Shown here in pieces: positions 29,164-37,818 of a stretch of DNA of 64,000 nt. The stretch is from Rhodanobacter sp. DHG33. GTDB taxonomy: Bacteria; Pseudomonadota; Gammaproteobacteria; Xanthomonadales; Rhodanobacteraceae. A model generated the notes under the pieces. That model was given only the letters and a program-made list of their open reading frames with translations, did not search any database and was not told the origin of the DNA. Made by a program: the position numbers and the translations under genes. Positions within the stretch are counted from its first letter, which is position 1, and each line of letters begins with the position of its first letter. The stretch spans positions 186,001-250,000 of the forward strand of contig NZ_JACYXM010000002.1 in the NCBI RefSeq assembly GCF_014843005.1, written 5' to 3'.

Positions 29164-29826
29164 TCAGTTGCCTTTGGCGGCGAACGTGCTTTGCAGCACG
29201 CGCACGGTGTTGGGGTTGCCGCCCGTAGCGCGGGCGGTGATGCGGTAGATGTGCCGGGTCGTGCTGCTGTAGCCGCTGCCGGTGGGGCCGGTGGCGCCGG
29301 CTTCGTGCAGGCCGCTGCTTACGCCTGCGGGCAGCTCCACGCCGAGATCCTCGATGATGTACACCGGGTTGTTCGCCAGCTGGGCGGTGCCGCTCGACGT
29401 GGCGTAGTTCACGCTGCCGGAGGGACCGGTATAGGTGGCGGCACCGCTGGTGATCCAGCCCTGGCCGTGGCGGAACTGGGTCACGGTGCCGGTATTGCCG
29501 TAGAGGGTCGTATTGGTCGGGTCGTACTTGTAGCAGCTGCCCGCGAATATCCCGGTGCCGCACAGCAACGGCGTGCCGGTGAGGTTGGTGGTGTTCATCC
29601 ACAGCGTCCACTCGGCACCACGCACCGCGTTTTCTGCACTCATTTGCGCTTGCTGTGCGTTGCGCAGGCCACCGGCCATGCGCTCCTGAAGCAGCGAGCG
29701 CCCGGAGGCACTGATGGCAAGCATGGTGAGCAGCAGCAGGAAGATCAGAGCCACAAGAAGCACAGCGCCACGTTGGTTTTGTGGCGGGTGCTGGACGGAC
29801 GCGAGGTGACGGAACGGAGCAGTCAT
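29164..29826 (-). CDS. pilX: Type IV pilus minor pilin/assembly protein PilX
   Basis: This 220-residue protein has a PilX N-terminus: basic PQNQRG, then AVLLVALIFLLLLTMLAISA and the conserved LLQERMAGGLRNAQQAQMSAENAVRGAEW. As in other PilX proteins the segment after the cleavage glycine is AVLL rather than FTLIE. It is part of the minor pilin complex that primes assembly and presents PilY1. It is flanked closely by pilW (17 bp upstream) and pilY1 (16 bp downstream), so one operon is likely. Confidence 0.9.
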   Translation of the reverse strand: MTAPFRHLASVQHPPQNQRGAVLLVALIFLLLLTMLAISASGRSLLQERMAGGLRNAQQAQMSAENAVRGAEWTLWMNTTNLTGTPLLCGTGIFAGSCYKYDPTNTTLYGNTGTVTQFRHGQGWITSGAATYTGPSGSVNYATSSGTAQLANNPVYIIEDLGVELPAGVSSGLHEAGATGPTGSGYSSTTRHIYRITARATGGNPNTVRVLQSTFAAKGN

Positions 29827-29843
29827 GATGTTTTCTTCGCGCC

Positions 29844-31217
29844 TCAGGGGTTGAAGTTGCGCAATGAAATCAGCGTGGTGAATTGGCGGCGCAGCAACTG
29901 ATTGACGAAACCCTGGTCGGTGGGATGGATGGCATGGGAAGCGTCGGTTGGCGCGGCAGGCTTAGTGCTGCTGGGGTCCACGGTGTAGACGTAGCTCATG
30001 TCGTTGCTGGTCAGGGTATAGAGCGGCTGCTGGCCATCCACCAGGATGTTGATCTCGATGCTTTTTACCGCGCGCCACAAACAGCCCGGGTCGCTGCCCA
30101 GCGGGTTAGGGGCGGATGGCGGGCAGGCAACTGCGCCCGAGTCCACTTGCTTTGCGGTGAGGAAGCTGGTCATGCCATTGCCGTCTTCGACGCCGTATTT
30201 GAAATCCAGCCGTTCGACGCCTTGCGCGATCTCGTCCTCGGAGCCGCCGGGGTTGCTGGCGCCACCATTGACCCGACGCATCAGCGCGCCGGTATAGGGA
30301 GCGGCGCCATTGTTGTTGAGGCTAACGAGCTTCACGTAATACGTGACGGTCTGGTAGTCGCGGGTGAAGTCGAACAGCTTTGGAGCCGATGAGGGCTGCT
30401 GCAGTACGGGCGTGCCGTTGTTTTTCGAGGTGTTGACGCTGATGACGCCACCCGTGTCGTCGGCGGTGAAGATCTGTGCGTTGGAGCAGTCGGCCAGCAT
30501 GGCCAGGTCCCCTGACCTGAAATCGCTGGCCGGCGGCTCACCGACACTGCTGTCCGGCGCGATCGTGATGCTGCTTACCGAGGAGGTGCTGCCAGCGGTG
30601 GCAGGGGTGATGTATGTGTAGCCTGGGCGACCGATGGCCCAGCCGCGCGAGGGGTTGATGTAGCGCACGGTAAGTACTGCGGTGCCCGGTACGCGGTCGT
30701 TCAGCGTGGGGGCCATGGCAGGGATGGCGGTGAGTGAACTGCTCGGGTTGACAGGCGTGCAGGACGAAGTGGTGCAATCGTAGCCTCGCATCGAGAGAAA
30801 CGAGGGGAAGGTATAGGAACTGGACGAGGGGGCGCTGGGGTAGGTGTTGCCGCCGCTGTTGCCGCCCATCGGCGTGGTCACGTCGTACATGCCCGCAGTG
30901 AGGTTCTTGGCGTAGACCGTGGGGGCGCGCAGGCCATCCAGATAGGTGCCTCCGCTGGTGGCAATCGGCGTGGCGATGCCGCCGCTGTTGGTGCAGTACT
31001 GGCCGTTGGCCATGAGCAGGTCGCTGCTCATGCGGTTGATCGCGAAGCGCCCGGTTTCCTGCAGTGCAGCGAGCTGGGTCTGCACGCGGTTGCTGCTGGA
31101 TGTGGAGATGAACACGCTGATGATGCCGGCTGCCACCAGCAGGCCCAGCACCATGGCGATCATCAACTCGATCAGGGAGAGGCCGGATTGAGTGAAGCGA
31201 TGGAGGGATTGGCGCAT
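29844..31217 (-). CDS. pilW: Type IV pilus minor pilin PilW
   Basis: This 457-residue protein has a prepilin leader ending QSG before LSLIELMIAMVLGLLVAAGI and the PilW hallmark FISTSSSNRVQTQLAALQETGRFAI. The C-terminal domain is rich in Ser, Thr and Gly, with segments such as VERLDFKYGVEDG typical of PilW. It is longer than the Pseudomonas homologue (about 275 residues), which is common in xanthomonads. The start ATG 31217 overlaps the pilV stop by one base (TGATG). Confidence 0.9.
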   Translation of the reverse strand: MRQSLHRFTQSGLSLIELMIAMVLGLLVAAGIISVFISTSSSNRVQTQLAALQETGRFAINRMSSDLLMANGQYCTNSGGIATPIATSGGTYLDGLRAPTVYAKNLTAGMYDVTTPMGGNSGGNTYPSAPSSSSYTFPSFLSMRGYDCTTSSCTPVNPSSSLTAIPAMAPTLNDRVPGTAVLTVRYINPSRGWAIGRPGYTYITPATAGSTSSVSSITIAPDSSVGEPPASDFRSGDLAMLADCSNAQIFTADDTGGVISVNTSKNNGTPVLQQPSSAPKLFDFTRDYQTVTYYVKLVSLNNNGAAPYTGALMRRVNGGASNPGGSEDEIAQGVERLDFKYGVEDGNGMTSFLTAKQVDSGAVACPPSAPNPLGSDPGCLWRAVKSIEINILVDGQQPLYTLTSNDMSYVYTVDPSSTKPAAPTDASHAIHPTDQGFVNQLLRRQFTTLISLRNFNP

Positions 31218-31747
31218 CACGGCTGGAACTCCCAGGTAAAGACTTGCGACAGCGCCGCGCTGTGGGTCGAATCGCCGACGCCGCGTTCCGTCCAGGTGAT
31301 GGTCATCGTGCAGTTGCCGCCGTAAGGTGGGCGCATGCCGTACTGGGCGGAGGTCGGCGTATAACCGGCACTGCTCGCGTCGCAGTTGATCGTCGCCTTG
31401 GCACTGGGCAGGAACGTGGTGAGCTGAGTGCTCCACGTCTGCATGTCATACGTGGCCAAGTCATCCGGCGTGCAGGGCGAGGTCGCAACGCATGAGGCCC
31501 CCGTGCTGGCTATCGGGTAGCTGCTGCTGTTGTAGGTGCCATCCCATACCGCCATCGGGTTCGCGCTCATGCGATCGGCCATGTTCTGCGCGAGGAAGGC
31601 GACCTGGGTGCGCAGATAGGCCGCCTGGTTGGAGCGCGTGGACATGATGAGCAGGCCCGCCAGCCCGATCAGGCCGATGCTGAAGATCATTACGGCGACC
31701 AGCACCTCGATCAGCGAGACGCCGCGCTGGCGTATTGGGCTTCGCAT
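31217..31747 (-). CDS. pilV: Type IV pilus minor pilin PilV
   Basis: This 176-residue pilin starts MRSPIRQRG and is cleaved before VSLIEVLVAVMIFSIGLIGLAGL, the PilV signature, followed by QAAYLRTQVAFLAQNMADRM. It forms part of the minor pilin tip complex. The ATG at 31747 has GGGGGA four bases upstream; an ATG 24 bp earlier is less likely. It is the first gene of the operon pilV-pilW-pilX-pilY1-pilE-fimT on the - strand, so the promoter must lie in the 345-bp gap upstream, where a CRP/Clp-like site is found. Confidence 0.9.
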   Translation of the reverse strand: MRSPIRQRGVSLIEVLVAVMIFSIGLIGLAGLLIMSTRSNQAAYLRTQVAFLAQNMADRMSANPMAVWDGTYNSSSYPIASTGASCVATSPCTPDDLATYDMQTWSTQLTTFLPSAKATINCDASSAGYTPTSAQYGMRPPYGGNCTMTITWTERGVGDSTHSAALSQVFTWEFQP

Positions 31748-32092
31748 GTTTTCCCCCTGGGTACGCGGCAATGCGCCGACGCGGCATAGGCAATGGAGAT
31801 TATCCGCGGCCGGCGTTCGTGTTTGTGTGCCGCTCGTCAGCGATTTGCAGCCGCTGGTCGGGGCCTAAAGGAGGGCGCCATGGTGCCGATCGGCCGGATG
31901 TGCGATGTGTCACACCATCAGCGTTGGCGATGAGTTGGGTGCGGGTGCCGATTGCAGATGTGGCCATGCTCCCCCGGCGAAGTCCCAGCTGTTGGCAGAA
32001 CCATGCTGCCCAGGTTCAAGGCCGGGTTGGCCGTTGCCGTCTTCCATCCTGCAGAGACGGGTATTGTGGCGTAGGCGAAGGCGGCCTTGCGG
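31748..32092. other. 345-bp gap: promoter region of the pil operon
   Basis: No gene recognised. Read on the - strand it is the upstream region of pilV. It contains the CRP/Clp-like dyad at 31899-31914, and a - strand hexamer GATAAT (about 31797-31802) that could serve as a -10 element. CCGCTCGTC on the + strand (31830-31838) resembles AlgR sites, but this is weak. Downstream of piuC (32060-32092) I see no terminator hairpin. Confidence 0.5.
31899..31914. promoter_or_regulatory. CRP/Clp/Vfr-like binding site upstream of pilV
   Basis: TGTGC-GATGTG-TCACA matches the consensus TGTGA-N6-TCACA at nine of ten defined positions. It lies about 150 bp upstream of the pilV start. In xanthomonads Clp, and in Pseudomonas Vfr, are CRP-family regulators of type IV pili and virulence, so the location is plausible. 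Binding is inferred. Confidence 0.55.
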
Positions 32093-32770
32093 TCAACTCT
32101 CGGCCCACTGCCGCAGCAGGTTGTGGTACGTACCGGTCAACTGCAGCACGGCGTCGCGGTCTGCGCCGGTGGCGACCAGGCGCTGAATCGAGGCATCCAG
32201 TTCGTACAGCAGGCGGCGGCGGCCGTCGTCGCGCACCAGGCTTTGCACCCAGAAGAATGCAGCCATGCGCGCGCCACGTGTCACCGGCTGCACGCGGTGC
32301 AGGCTGCTCGAGGGGTAGATGATGGCGTCGCCGGCGGGCAGCTTCACTTCGTGCTCGCCGTAGGTGTCGCTGACGATCAGCTCGCCGCCGTCGTAATCGT
32401 CCGGCTCGCTCAGAAACAGCGTGCAGGAGATGTCGCTGCGTAGCTGTTCGCCGTTGGGCATCGCCATCACCGAGCCGTCGACGTGCATGCCGTATTCGCC
32501 GCCGCCTTCGTAACGATTGAAGCGTGGCGGCAGTGTGCGCAGAGGCAAGGTGGCGGCATGGTAGAGCGGATTCTTCGCCAGCGCGGCGAGCACCGTTTCG
32601 CCAAGCTGCTTGCGCAGCGGCGAGGCATCGGGCAGCTGTACGTTGCGTTTCACCTGCGCGCCTTGAGCGCCTACGGTTTCGCGGCCATCGGTCCAGTCGG
32701 CGGCATCGAGGGCGGAGCGCAGCTGCCGAATCTGTTCGCGGTCCAGGATGTCGGGGATGTGCAACAGCAT
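32093..32770 (-). CDS. piuC: PiuC/YbiX family Fe(II)/2-oxoglutarate-dependent PKHD-type hydroxylase
   Basis: This 225-residue cytoplasmic protein belongs to the PKHD-type dioxygenases linked to siderophore receptors. The double-stranded beta-helix core supplies the iron triad HVD (in YGMHVDGSV) and a distal His in [13 protein letters not shown], whose Arg binds 2-oxoglutarate. [17 protein letters not shown] is the standard N-terminus. I chose ATG 32770, which has GAGGA eight bases upstream; an in-frame TTG 15 bp earlier is rejected. It lies 80 bp after the TonB-dependent receptor gene, the usual PiuA-PiuC or Fiu-YbiX pairing, and may act on the imported siderophore. The Fur box upstream of the receptor probably covers both genes. 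Confidence 0.92.
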   Translation of the reverse strand: MLLHIPDILDREQIRQLRSALDAADWTDGRETVGAQGAQVKRNVQLPDASPLRKQLGETVLAALAKNPLYHAATLPLRTLPPRFNRYEGGGEYGMHVDGSVMAMPNGEQLRSDISCTLFLSEPDDYDGGELIVSDTYGEHEVKLPAGDAIIYPSSSLHRVQPVTRGARMAAFFWVQSLVRDDGRRRLLYELDASIQRLVATGADRDAVLQLTGTYHNLLRQWAES

Positions 32771-32789
32771 GGTGTGATTCCTCAACGCG

Positions 32790-32815
32790 GAAGGCCTTCC
32801 CGCGGGAAGGCCTTC
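32790..32815. repeat. 26-bp perfect palindrome between the receptor gene and piuC
   Basis: GAAGGCCTTCCC is followed directly by its mirrored arm around a central GC, giving a perfect dyad. It sits in the 80-bp gap between the receptor stop and the piuC start on the - strand. There is no U-run on the transcribed side, so it looks more like an intra-operon attenuator or RNA-stabilising hairpin than a full terminator. Confidence 0.65.
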
Positions 32816-32850
32816 GAGTGTGCCTCAAACCGCGACGGCCCTGGTACGCC

Positions 32851-35193
32851 TCAGAAGTGGAAGTTCGCCGTCAGCATGCCGGAGCGCGGCGTGCCCGGGA
32901 TATAGCGGTAGCCACTCTTGTTGATCGCCGCGACATAGGTCTTGTCGAACAGGTTGTAGAGGTTGAGCTGCAGATCGAAGTGTTGGTTGATGGTGTAGGT
33001 AGCCATCGCGTCGAACACCCAGTAGGACTTGGCGTACTGCGGCGTGCCGATGGCGCCGTCGACGCCGCGCTGCATTTCGCCGGAGTAGCGCGCGCCACCG
33101 CCGATGGTGAGGCCGAACGGCAGGCGGTAGGTGGTCCAGCTGGTGAAGGCGCTCTTGGGCGTATAGGCCAGCACGTTGCTGCCGTCGGCGGCGGGGGCTG
33201 AGGAGGAGGTGGCGCTACTCACACCGCCGCTACTGAGGCTGGTGTGCATGCTGGTGAAGCCGGCATTGACTGCCCAGTTCGGGGTGATCTGGCCGACGGC
33301 GGTGATTTCCACGCCCTGCACGCGCTTCTGGCCGATCTGGTAGTACAGCAGGGTGGTGGGATCCTGCTCCAGGTCGTTGCTGACCGTGGTGCGGTAGAGC
33401 GCGGCACTCAGCAGCAAGCGCTCGTCGAACAGGTTCCATTTGGTGCCCACTTCCGCCGTGCGCGCGCGCTCCGGTTCCAGCAGCGGATTGTCCGCGCTAT
33501 TGGTGGAGCTGCTCAGCGACAGACTGTTGCCGCCGGGCGGCTGCGCGGAAGTGGAAAGGGCCGCGTAGACACTGCCGTTCGCCGCCGGTTTGTAGATCAG
33601 GGCCAGCTGCCAGCTGGTGAGGTTGCCGGAGGTGTCGGCATCCAGGCCGGGCACGATGGTGCCGGTGGCCAGGCTGCCGCAGGCGGGGCCGCTCTTGGCG
33701 CCGCAGGCGACGGCGCTGTCGAAGTCGGTGTCGTAATGGTCGAGGCGCGCGCCGGCGTTGACCTGCCACTGCTCGCCGAACTTCATCGTGTCGAACAGAT
33801 AGGCGGCTGCCGTGTTGGTTCTGCCGTTGGTCCAGCCGCCGTTGGGGCCATAGAGCAACGCGTTGCCGACGTCGGGATTCGGGTCGTAGAGGTTGGCCAC
33901 GGGCCAGGTGCTGCCGTTGAGCGCGGCGAGCGTGGTGGTGTTGAGCTTTTCCTGGCTGAGCTCGATGCCGGTACTGAGGCTGTGGGTGACGGCGCCCGTT
34001 TCGAAATCGGCAGTGAGGTTGAGCTGGTTGGCGACGATGCGGTTGATCTGGTCCTCGAAATTCGGATTGCTGCGCGCCAGGGTCCAGGTGGATGGATCGG
34101 TCGGATCGGGCGTCTTCAGGTTGGCGGCGGTGGCCGTGAACGAGGTCAGCAGGTAGTTCTCCTGCGTGCGGCCCCAGCGCAGCGTGTCGTGCAGCGTCAC
34201 GTTGTCCGAGAAGTCGTGCTGCAGGATCGCGGTGAACATGTTCTCGACGACATGGTCGTGATCCTGGTCGGTGCCGTAGAAGTTGGCCGGATTGACCGCA
34301 GGCGCATTGCCGATGAACGGGCGCGTAGGATCGGGCGAGGAGTAGCCGGGCAGGCCGACGGTGGGCACACCGCCATCGGGCACGTTGTCCTGCTTCACGT
34401 GCAGGAAGTCGAGGTAGACGCGCGTCGACGAGTTCAGACCCAGCGCCAGCGAGGGCGCCACGCCCCAGCGATCGTTCTTCACGTCATGGCGGCCGGGCAC
34501 GCCGCTGTTCTGGTCGAGCACGTTGAGGCGGAAGGCGGCGCCGTTGCCGATCCGCTGGTTCCAGTCGGCGGTGGCGCGCTTCTGATCGTAGCTGCCGTAG
34601 GACACCGAACCGGATACCGCATCTTTCAGCGTAGGCTGTTTGGTCACCATGTTGATGGCGCCGGAGGGCGCGGTGCGGCCGTATTCCGTGCTGTCCGGAC
34701 CCTTGGTCACCTCGATCTGCTCGATGTTGAACACGTCGCGAGAGATGGTGTTCAGGTCGCGCACGCCGTCCACGAAGATGCTGCTGGTGGTGTTGAAGCC
34801 GCGCATGTAGACGGCGTCGCCGGTGTTGGTGGAGCCGTTCTCGCCCAGGAAGAACGTGCCCACGCCGGGCGTGTTGCGCAGCGCTTCGGTGAGCGTGGTG
34901 GCGCCTTGCTGCTGGATCAGGTCCTTGCTGATGACCTGGATGGTCTGCGGCGTATCCACCAGCGGCTGGGTGAACTTGGGCGAGGAGAGCTGCGCCGTGG
35001 CGGCGGCGCCTTCCACGGTGACGCCTTGCAGGTGCTTGGCCTGGGAGGTCTGTGCATCCGTGGTGGGTGATGCGGCATCGGTCGCCATGGCGGGCAGGGC
35101 CAGTGCGAGGCCGGTAGCCAGGGTGGCGGCGGTGAGCGCGGGTGTGGCGCTGCGGCGCGCTACGGGATGCTTGCGGCTCTTGACGAAGCCCAT
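32851..35193 (-). CDS. TonB-dependent catecholate siderophore receptor (Fiu/PiuA type)
   Basis: This 780-residue outer membrane receptor has a long signal peptide ending LPAMA (about residue 37). The plug domain shows QVISKDLIQQQGATTLTEAL, NTPGV, YMRGFNTTSSIFVDGVRD and EVTKGPDSTEYGR, and a 22-strand barrel ends in NFHF, the terminal Phe used by the Bam machinery. The plug phrases place it with catecholate (Fiu/PiuA) receptors. The ATG 35193 has GAGGAG eight bases upstream; in-frame sequence further upstream crosses the Fur box and is non-coding. It is paired with piuC and is almost certainly iron-regulated. Confidence 0.93.
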   Translation of the reverse strand: MGFVKSRKHPVARRSATPALTAATLATGLALALPAMATDAASPTTDAQTSQAKHLQGVTVEGAAATAQLSSPKFTQPLVDTPQTIQVISKDLIQQQGATTLTEALRNTPGVGTFFLGENGSTNTGDAVYMRGFNTTSSIFVDGVRDLNTISRDVFNIEQIEVTKGPDSTEYGRTAPSGAINMVTKQPTLKDAVSGSVSYGSYDQKRATADWNQRIGNGAAFRLNVLDQNSGVPGRHDVKNDRWGVAPSLALGLNSSTRVYLDFLHVKQDNVPDGGVPTVGLPGYSSPDPTRPFIGNAPAVNPANFYGTDQDHDHVVENMFTAILQHDFSDNVTLHDTLRWGRTQENYLLTSFTATAANLKTPDPTDPSTWTLARSNPNFEDQINRIVANQLNLTADFETGAVTHSLSTGIELSQEKLNTTTLAALNGSTWPVANLYDPNPDVGNALLYGPNGGWTNGRTNTAAAYLFDTMKFGEQWQVNAGARLDHYDTDFDSAVACGAKSGPACGSLATGTIVPGLDADTSGNLTSWQLALIYKPAANGSVYAALSTSAQPPGGNSLSLSSSTNSADNPLLEPERARTAEVGTKWNLFDERLLLSAALYRTTVSNDLEQDPTTLLYYQIGQKRVQGVEITAVGQITPNWAVNAGFTSMHTSLSSGGVSSATSSSAPAADGSNVLAYTPKSAFTSWTTYRLPFGLTIGGGARYSGEMQRGVDGAIGTPQYAKSYWVFDAMATYTINQHFDLQLNLYNLFDKTYVAAINKSGYRYIPGTPRSGMLTANFHF

Positions 35194-35281
35194 CGGTAAA
35201 ACTCCTCGCTGATGCTGATGACGGCGGCAGGCGTGCCGGATGCGGCAACTCTCTGCGGATCGGCGGCGAGGATAAATTGTA

Positions 35282-35296
35282 TGAGAATGATTCGCA
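35282..35296 (-). promoter_or_regulatory. Fur box upstream of the siderophore receptor
   Basis: TGAGAATGATTCGCA matches the 7-1-7 Fur consensus TGATAATNATTATCA at 11 of 14 defined positions. It lies 89 bp upstream of the receptor start, next to an A/T-rich - strand segment containing TACAAT, a possible -10 element. Repression by Fe(II)-Fur of the receptor and piuC is the expected outcome. Confidence 0.8.
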
Positions 35297-35469
35297 ATAA
35301 CTGATTTCAGGAAATGATACGGACAAGGTGCCGAAGAGGTGGCATCGCACGGTCGATTTCCGCCACAGCATCGGTTGTGCCGCGGGGGCCAAGACTCGTG
35401 GTGATGGTCCACGGCGCATCGGCGGCTGTGCCGCACCATGGATACCCGAAGGGTGGCGATCGGCGACGC

Positions 35470-35496
35470 AAAAAAACGCCGCGCAGATGCGCGGCG
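35470..35496 (-). terminator. Rho-independent terminator of the M13 peptidase gene
   Basis: Read leftward, CGCCGCGCA pairs with TGCGCGGCG and is followed by seven U (A-run 35470-35476 on the + strand). It is the best-formed terminator of the window and lies 51 bp after the peptidase stop. Confidence 0.9.
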
Positions 35497-35509
35497 ACGA
35501 GAAGAAGCA

Positions 35510-35539
35510 CGAGCCGCGGCGACGGGGCGCCGCGGCTCG
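35510..35539 (-). terminator. Strong hairpin directly after the M13 peptidase stop
   Basis: CGAGCCGCGGCG and CGCCGCGGCTCG form a 12-bp perfect stem with a six-base loop, eight bases past the stop codon and just before the true terminator. It lacks a U-run and probably protects the 3' end of the mRNA. Confidence 0.6.
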
Positions 35540-35546
35540 CAGGGGG

Positions 35547-37688
35547 TTACCAGATCTTCACCTGCTTGTCGCCGGAGCGCACCATCGCGTCGCCCGGCTT
35601 GCACTGGAAGGCGGTGGCGAAGGCACTCATGTCCGACGGCGAGGCGATGGCACGAACCGCGATCGGCGAGTGCGGGTCGACGTTGAGGTACAGCTCGGCC
35701 TGCTTGTCGCGCACGCTGCCGCGCCACACGCGCGCCCAGTTGAGGAAGAAGCGCTGATCTTCGGTGTAGCCGTCGATCTTCTTGTCGGCTTCGGACGGAT
35801 CCTTCTTCATCGCGGTCTGCAGCGCGTCGTAGGCGATGTTGAGGCCGCCCAGGTCGGCGATGTTCTCGCCCAGGGTCAGCTTGCCGTTGACGTGCAGGTC
35901 GGGCTTGCCGGCGATCGGGGCGTAGCCGTTGTACTGATCGACCAGCGCCTTGGTGCGTGCATCGAACTGTGTCTTGTCCTGCGGCGACCACCAGTTGGCG
36001 CGGTTGCCGTCGCCGTCGAACTGGCTGCCCTGGTCGTCGAAGCCGTGGCTGGATTCGTGGCCGATCACCGCGCCGATGCCGCCGTAGTTGATCGCGTCGT
36101 CGCCCTTCGCATAGAAGAACGGCGGCTGCAGGATCGCGGCCGGGAAGTTGATGGTGTTGGTGCTGGGGTCGTAGTAGGCGTTGACCGTCTGCGGGGTCAT
36201 GCCCCATTCCTTGCGGTCGGTGGCCTTGCCGATGTGCGACAGGTCGTACTGGTAGTTGTACTTCTGCGCGGCCTGCAGGTTGGCGTACCAGTTGTCCTGG
36301 CTGATGGTCAGGCCCGACCAGTCGCGCCACTCACCCTCGTCGGGGTAGCCGATCTTGGGCAGGAACTTGTTCCACTTGTCGATGGCCTTGGCCTTGGTGG
36401 CGTCGCTCATCCAGTCCAGGTGCTCGATGCGGTTCTTCAGCGCGTCGCGCACGTTGGTGACCAGCTCCTCGGCGCGCTGCTTGGTTTCCGGCGTGAACAC
36501 CTTGGCCACGTACAGCTGGCCAAGGCCCATGCCCATCGCACCGTTGACGCCGCCCAGCACCTGCTTCCAGCGTGCCTTCTGCTCGGGCTGGCCGGCCAGG
36601 GTCTTGCCGTAGAAGTCGAACTTGTTGTCGCGGAACGCCTTGGACAGCGAGCTGGAGGCATCGTCGATGGCGTGGAAGCGCAGGTAGGCCTGCCACTCGG
36701 AGGCCGGCGCGGTCGCCAGCAGCTTGTCGAACTCGGCGAAGAACTTGGGCTGCGACAGCGAGAAGCCGTTGTCGATGGTCACGCCCTGGGTCTTGAAGAA
36801 CTGTTCCCAGCTGAAATGCGGGGTGACCTTGTCGGCGTCCTTGACGCTGACGAAGTGGTACTGGTTGTCGAGGTCGCGCATCTCGGTGGGGGCGAGCGAG
36901 GCGCCGGCCAGCGAGGTCTCGAACTTCATCACTGCGTCGGCCTGCTTCTTGGCGTCGGCTTCGGATACGCCGGTCAGCTCAAGCGTCTTGGCGATATAGG
37001 CCAGGTAGGCGGTGCGCAGGTCCTTGTACTCCGGCTTGGAGTAGTAGTCCTTGGTGGGCAGGCCCAGGCCGCCCTGCATGGCGAAGCCGATCTGCTTGGT
37101 GGCGTCCTTGAAGTCGGCGCCGGAGCCGAAGCCGAACACCTGGCCATCGCCGTCGGCGGCGCTCTGGTCAAGGTAGTTCACGATATCGGTGGTGTTCTTC
37201 AGGCCGTCGATGGCGGCGAGCTTCGGCTTGATCGGATCGAAGCCGGCCTTCTCGATGGCGGCGTCGTCCATGCCGGACTTGTACAGCCAGCCGATCTTCT
37301 GCTCGACCGAGCCGGCCTTGGCGCTGTCGGCGTTCTTGGCGGCGTCTTCGACGATCTCGTGCTGGGTTTCCAGGCTCTTCTCGGCCAGCTGGTTGAAGGC
37401 GCCCCAGCTGGTGCGATCCGACGGGATCGGGTTGGCGGCGACCCACTTCGCGTTGACGAAGCTGTTGAAGTCCGTGCAGGCCTCGGTGCCCGGACCCAGC
37501 TCGCTGATGTCGAACACGCTCGTCGGCGCGGCAGCGGCGGCCGTGGTGGCGGCCGGGGCCGGCGCGGCGGCGGTGGCCGACTTGGCCGGCGCAGGAGCGG
37601 CGGACTGGTCGCTGCTGTTGCCGCAACCGGTCAGCGCCAGCGCGACAGCGGCGGCCAGCGCCATGGGCTTCAGGAATTGCTGGGTCAT
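35547..37688 (-). CDS. M13 family zinc metallopeptidase (PepO/neprilysin type), lipoprotein
   Basis: This 713-residue endopeptidase has a lipoprotein signal with ALTGC (Cys22) and an Ala/Pro-rich linker, then the neprilysin fold. The zinc site is HESSH at 544-548 with the third ligand E608 in GENIADLGG; NAYYDP is the M13 substrate-binding NAxY-type motif and NWWSPQDK is conserved. It would cut short peptides in the periplasm while anchored to a membrane. Start ATG 37688 has AGAGGG seven bases upstream. Next to it is an M14 carboxypeptidase in the same orientation, so the pair may work on exogenous peptides. Confidence 0.93.
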   Translation of the reverse strand: MTQQFLKPMALAAAVALALTGCGNSSDQSAAPAPAKSATAAAPAPAATTAAAAAPTSVFDISELGPGTEACTDFNSFVNAKWVAANPIPSDRTSWGAFNQLAEKSLETQHEIVEDAAKNADSAKAGSVEQKIGWLYKSGMDDAAIEKAGFDPIKPKLAAIDGLKNTTDIVNYLDQSAADGDGQVFGFGSGADFKDATKQIGFAMQGGLGLPTKDYYSKPEYKDLRTAYLAYIAKTLELTGVSEADAKKQADAVMKFETSLAGASLAPTEMRDLDNQYHFVSVKDADKVTPHFSWEQFFKTQGVTIDNGFSLSQPKFFAEFDKLLATAPASEWQAYLRFHAIDDASSSLSKAFRDNKFDFYGKTLAGQPEQKARWKQVLGGVNGAMGMGLGQLYVAKVFTPETKQRAEELVTNVRDALKNRIEHLDWMSDATKAKAIDKWNKFLPKIGYPDEGEWRDWSGLTISQDNWYANLQAAQKYNYQYDLSHIGKATDRKEWGMTPQTVNAYYDPSTNTINFPAAILQPPFFYAKGDDAINYGGIGAVIGHESSHGFDDQGSQFDGDGNRANWWSPQDKTQFDARTKALVDQYNGYAPIAGKPDLHVNGKLTLGENIADLGGLNIAYDALQTAMKKDPSEADKKIDGYTEDQRFFLNWARVWRGSVRDKQAELYLNVDPHSPIAVRAIASPSDMSAFATAFQCKPGDAMVRSGDKQVKIW

Positions 37689-37818
37689 GGATTTCCCTCT
37701 CTTTAGCGGTGTGTGGTGCCGCCGTGGCGGCGTTCTGCGTGAGCTGGCCGGGCCTCGGTGTTAGCCCCCTCCGACCATGACCGCCCACGCTAGGTCGTTC
37801 GTCATGGCCGGCCCAGTG

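Larger units (their letters stand above)
35194..35546. other. 353-bp gap: Fur-controlled promoter and two terminator hairpins
   Basis: No gene recognised. From left to right it holds the leader of the siderophore receptor gene (- strand), a Fur box at 35282-35296, about 170 bp with nothing I can name, and two strong hairpins at 35470-35496 and 35510-35539 that end the M13 peptidase transcript arriving from the right. Confidence 0.7.

Noticed and set aside
31830-31838. AlgR-type site CCGCTCGTC near pilV
   Set aside because: One mismatch in a nine-base motif is likely by chance in GC-rich DNA; kept only as a remark.
35194-36330. Upstream in-frame extension of the siderophore receptor
   Set aside because: It would run through the Fur box, the terminators and into the M13 gene; the ATG 35193 with GAGGAG and a signal peptide is the real start.
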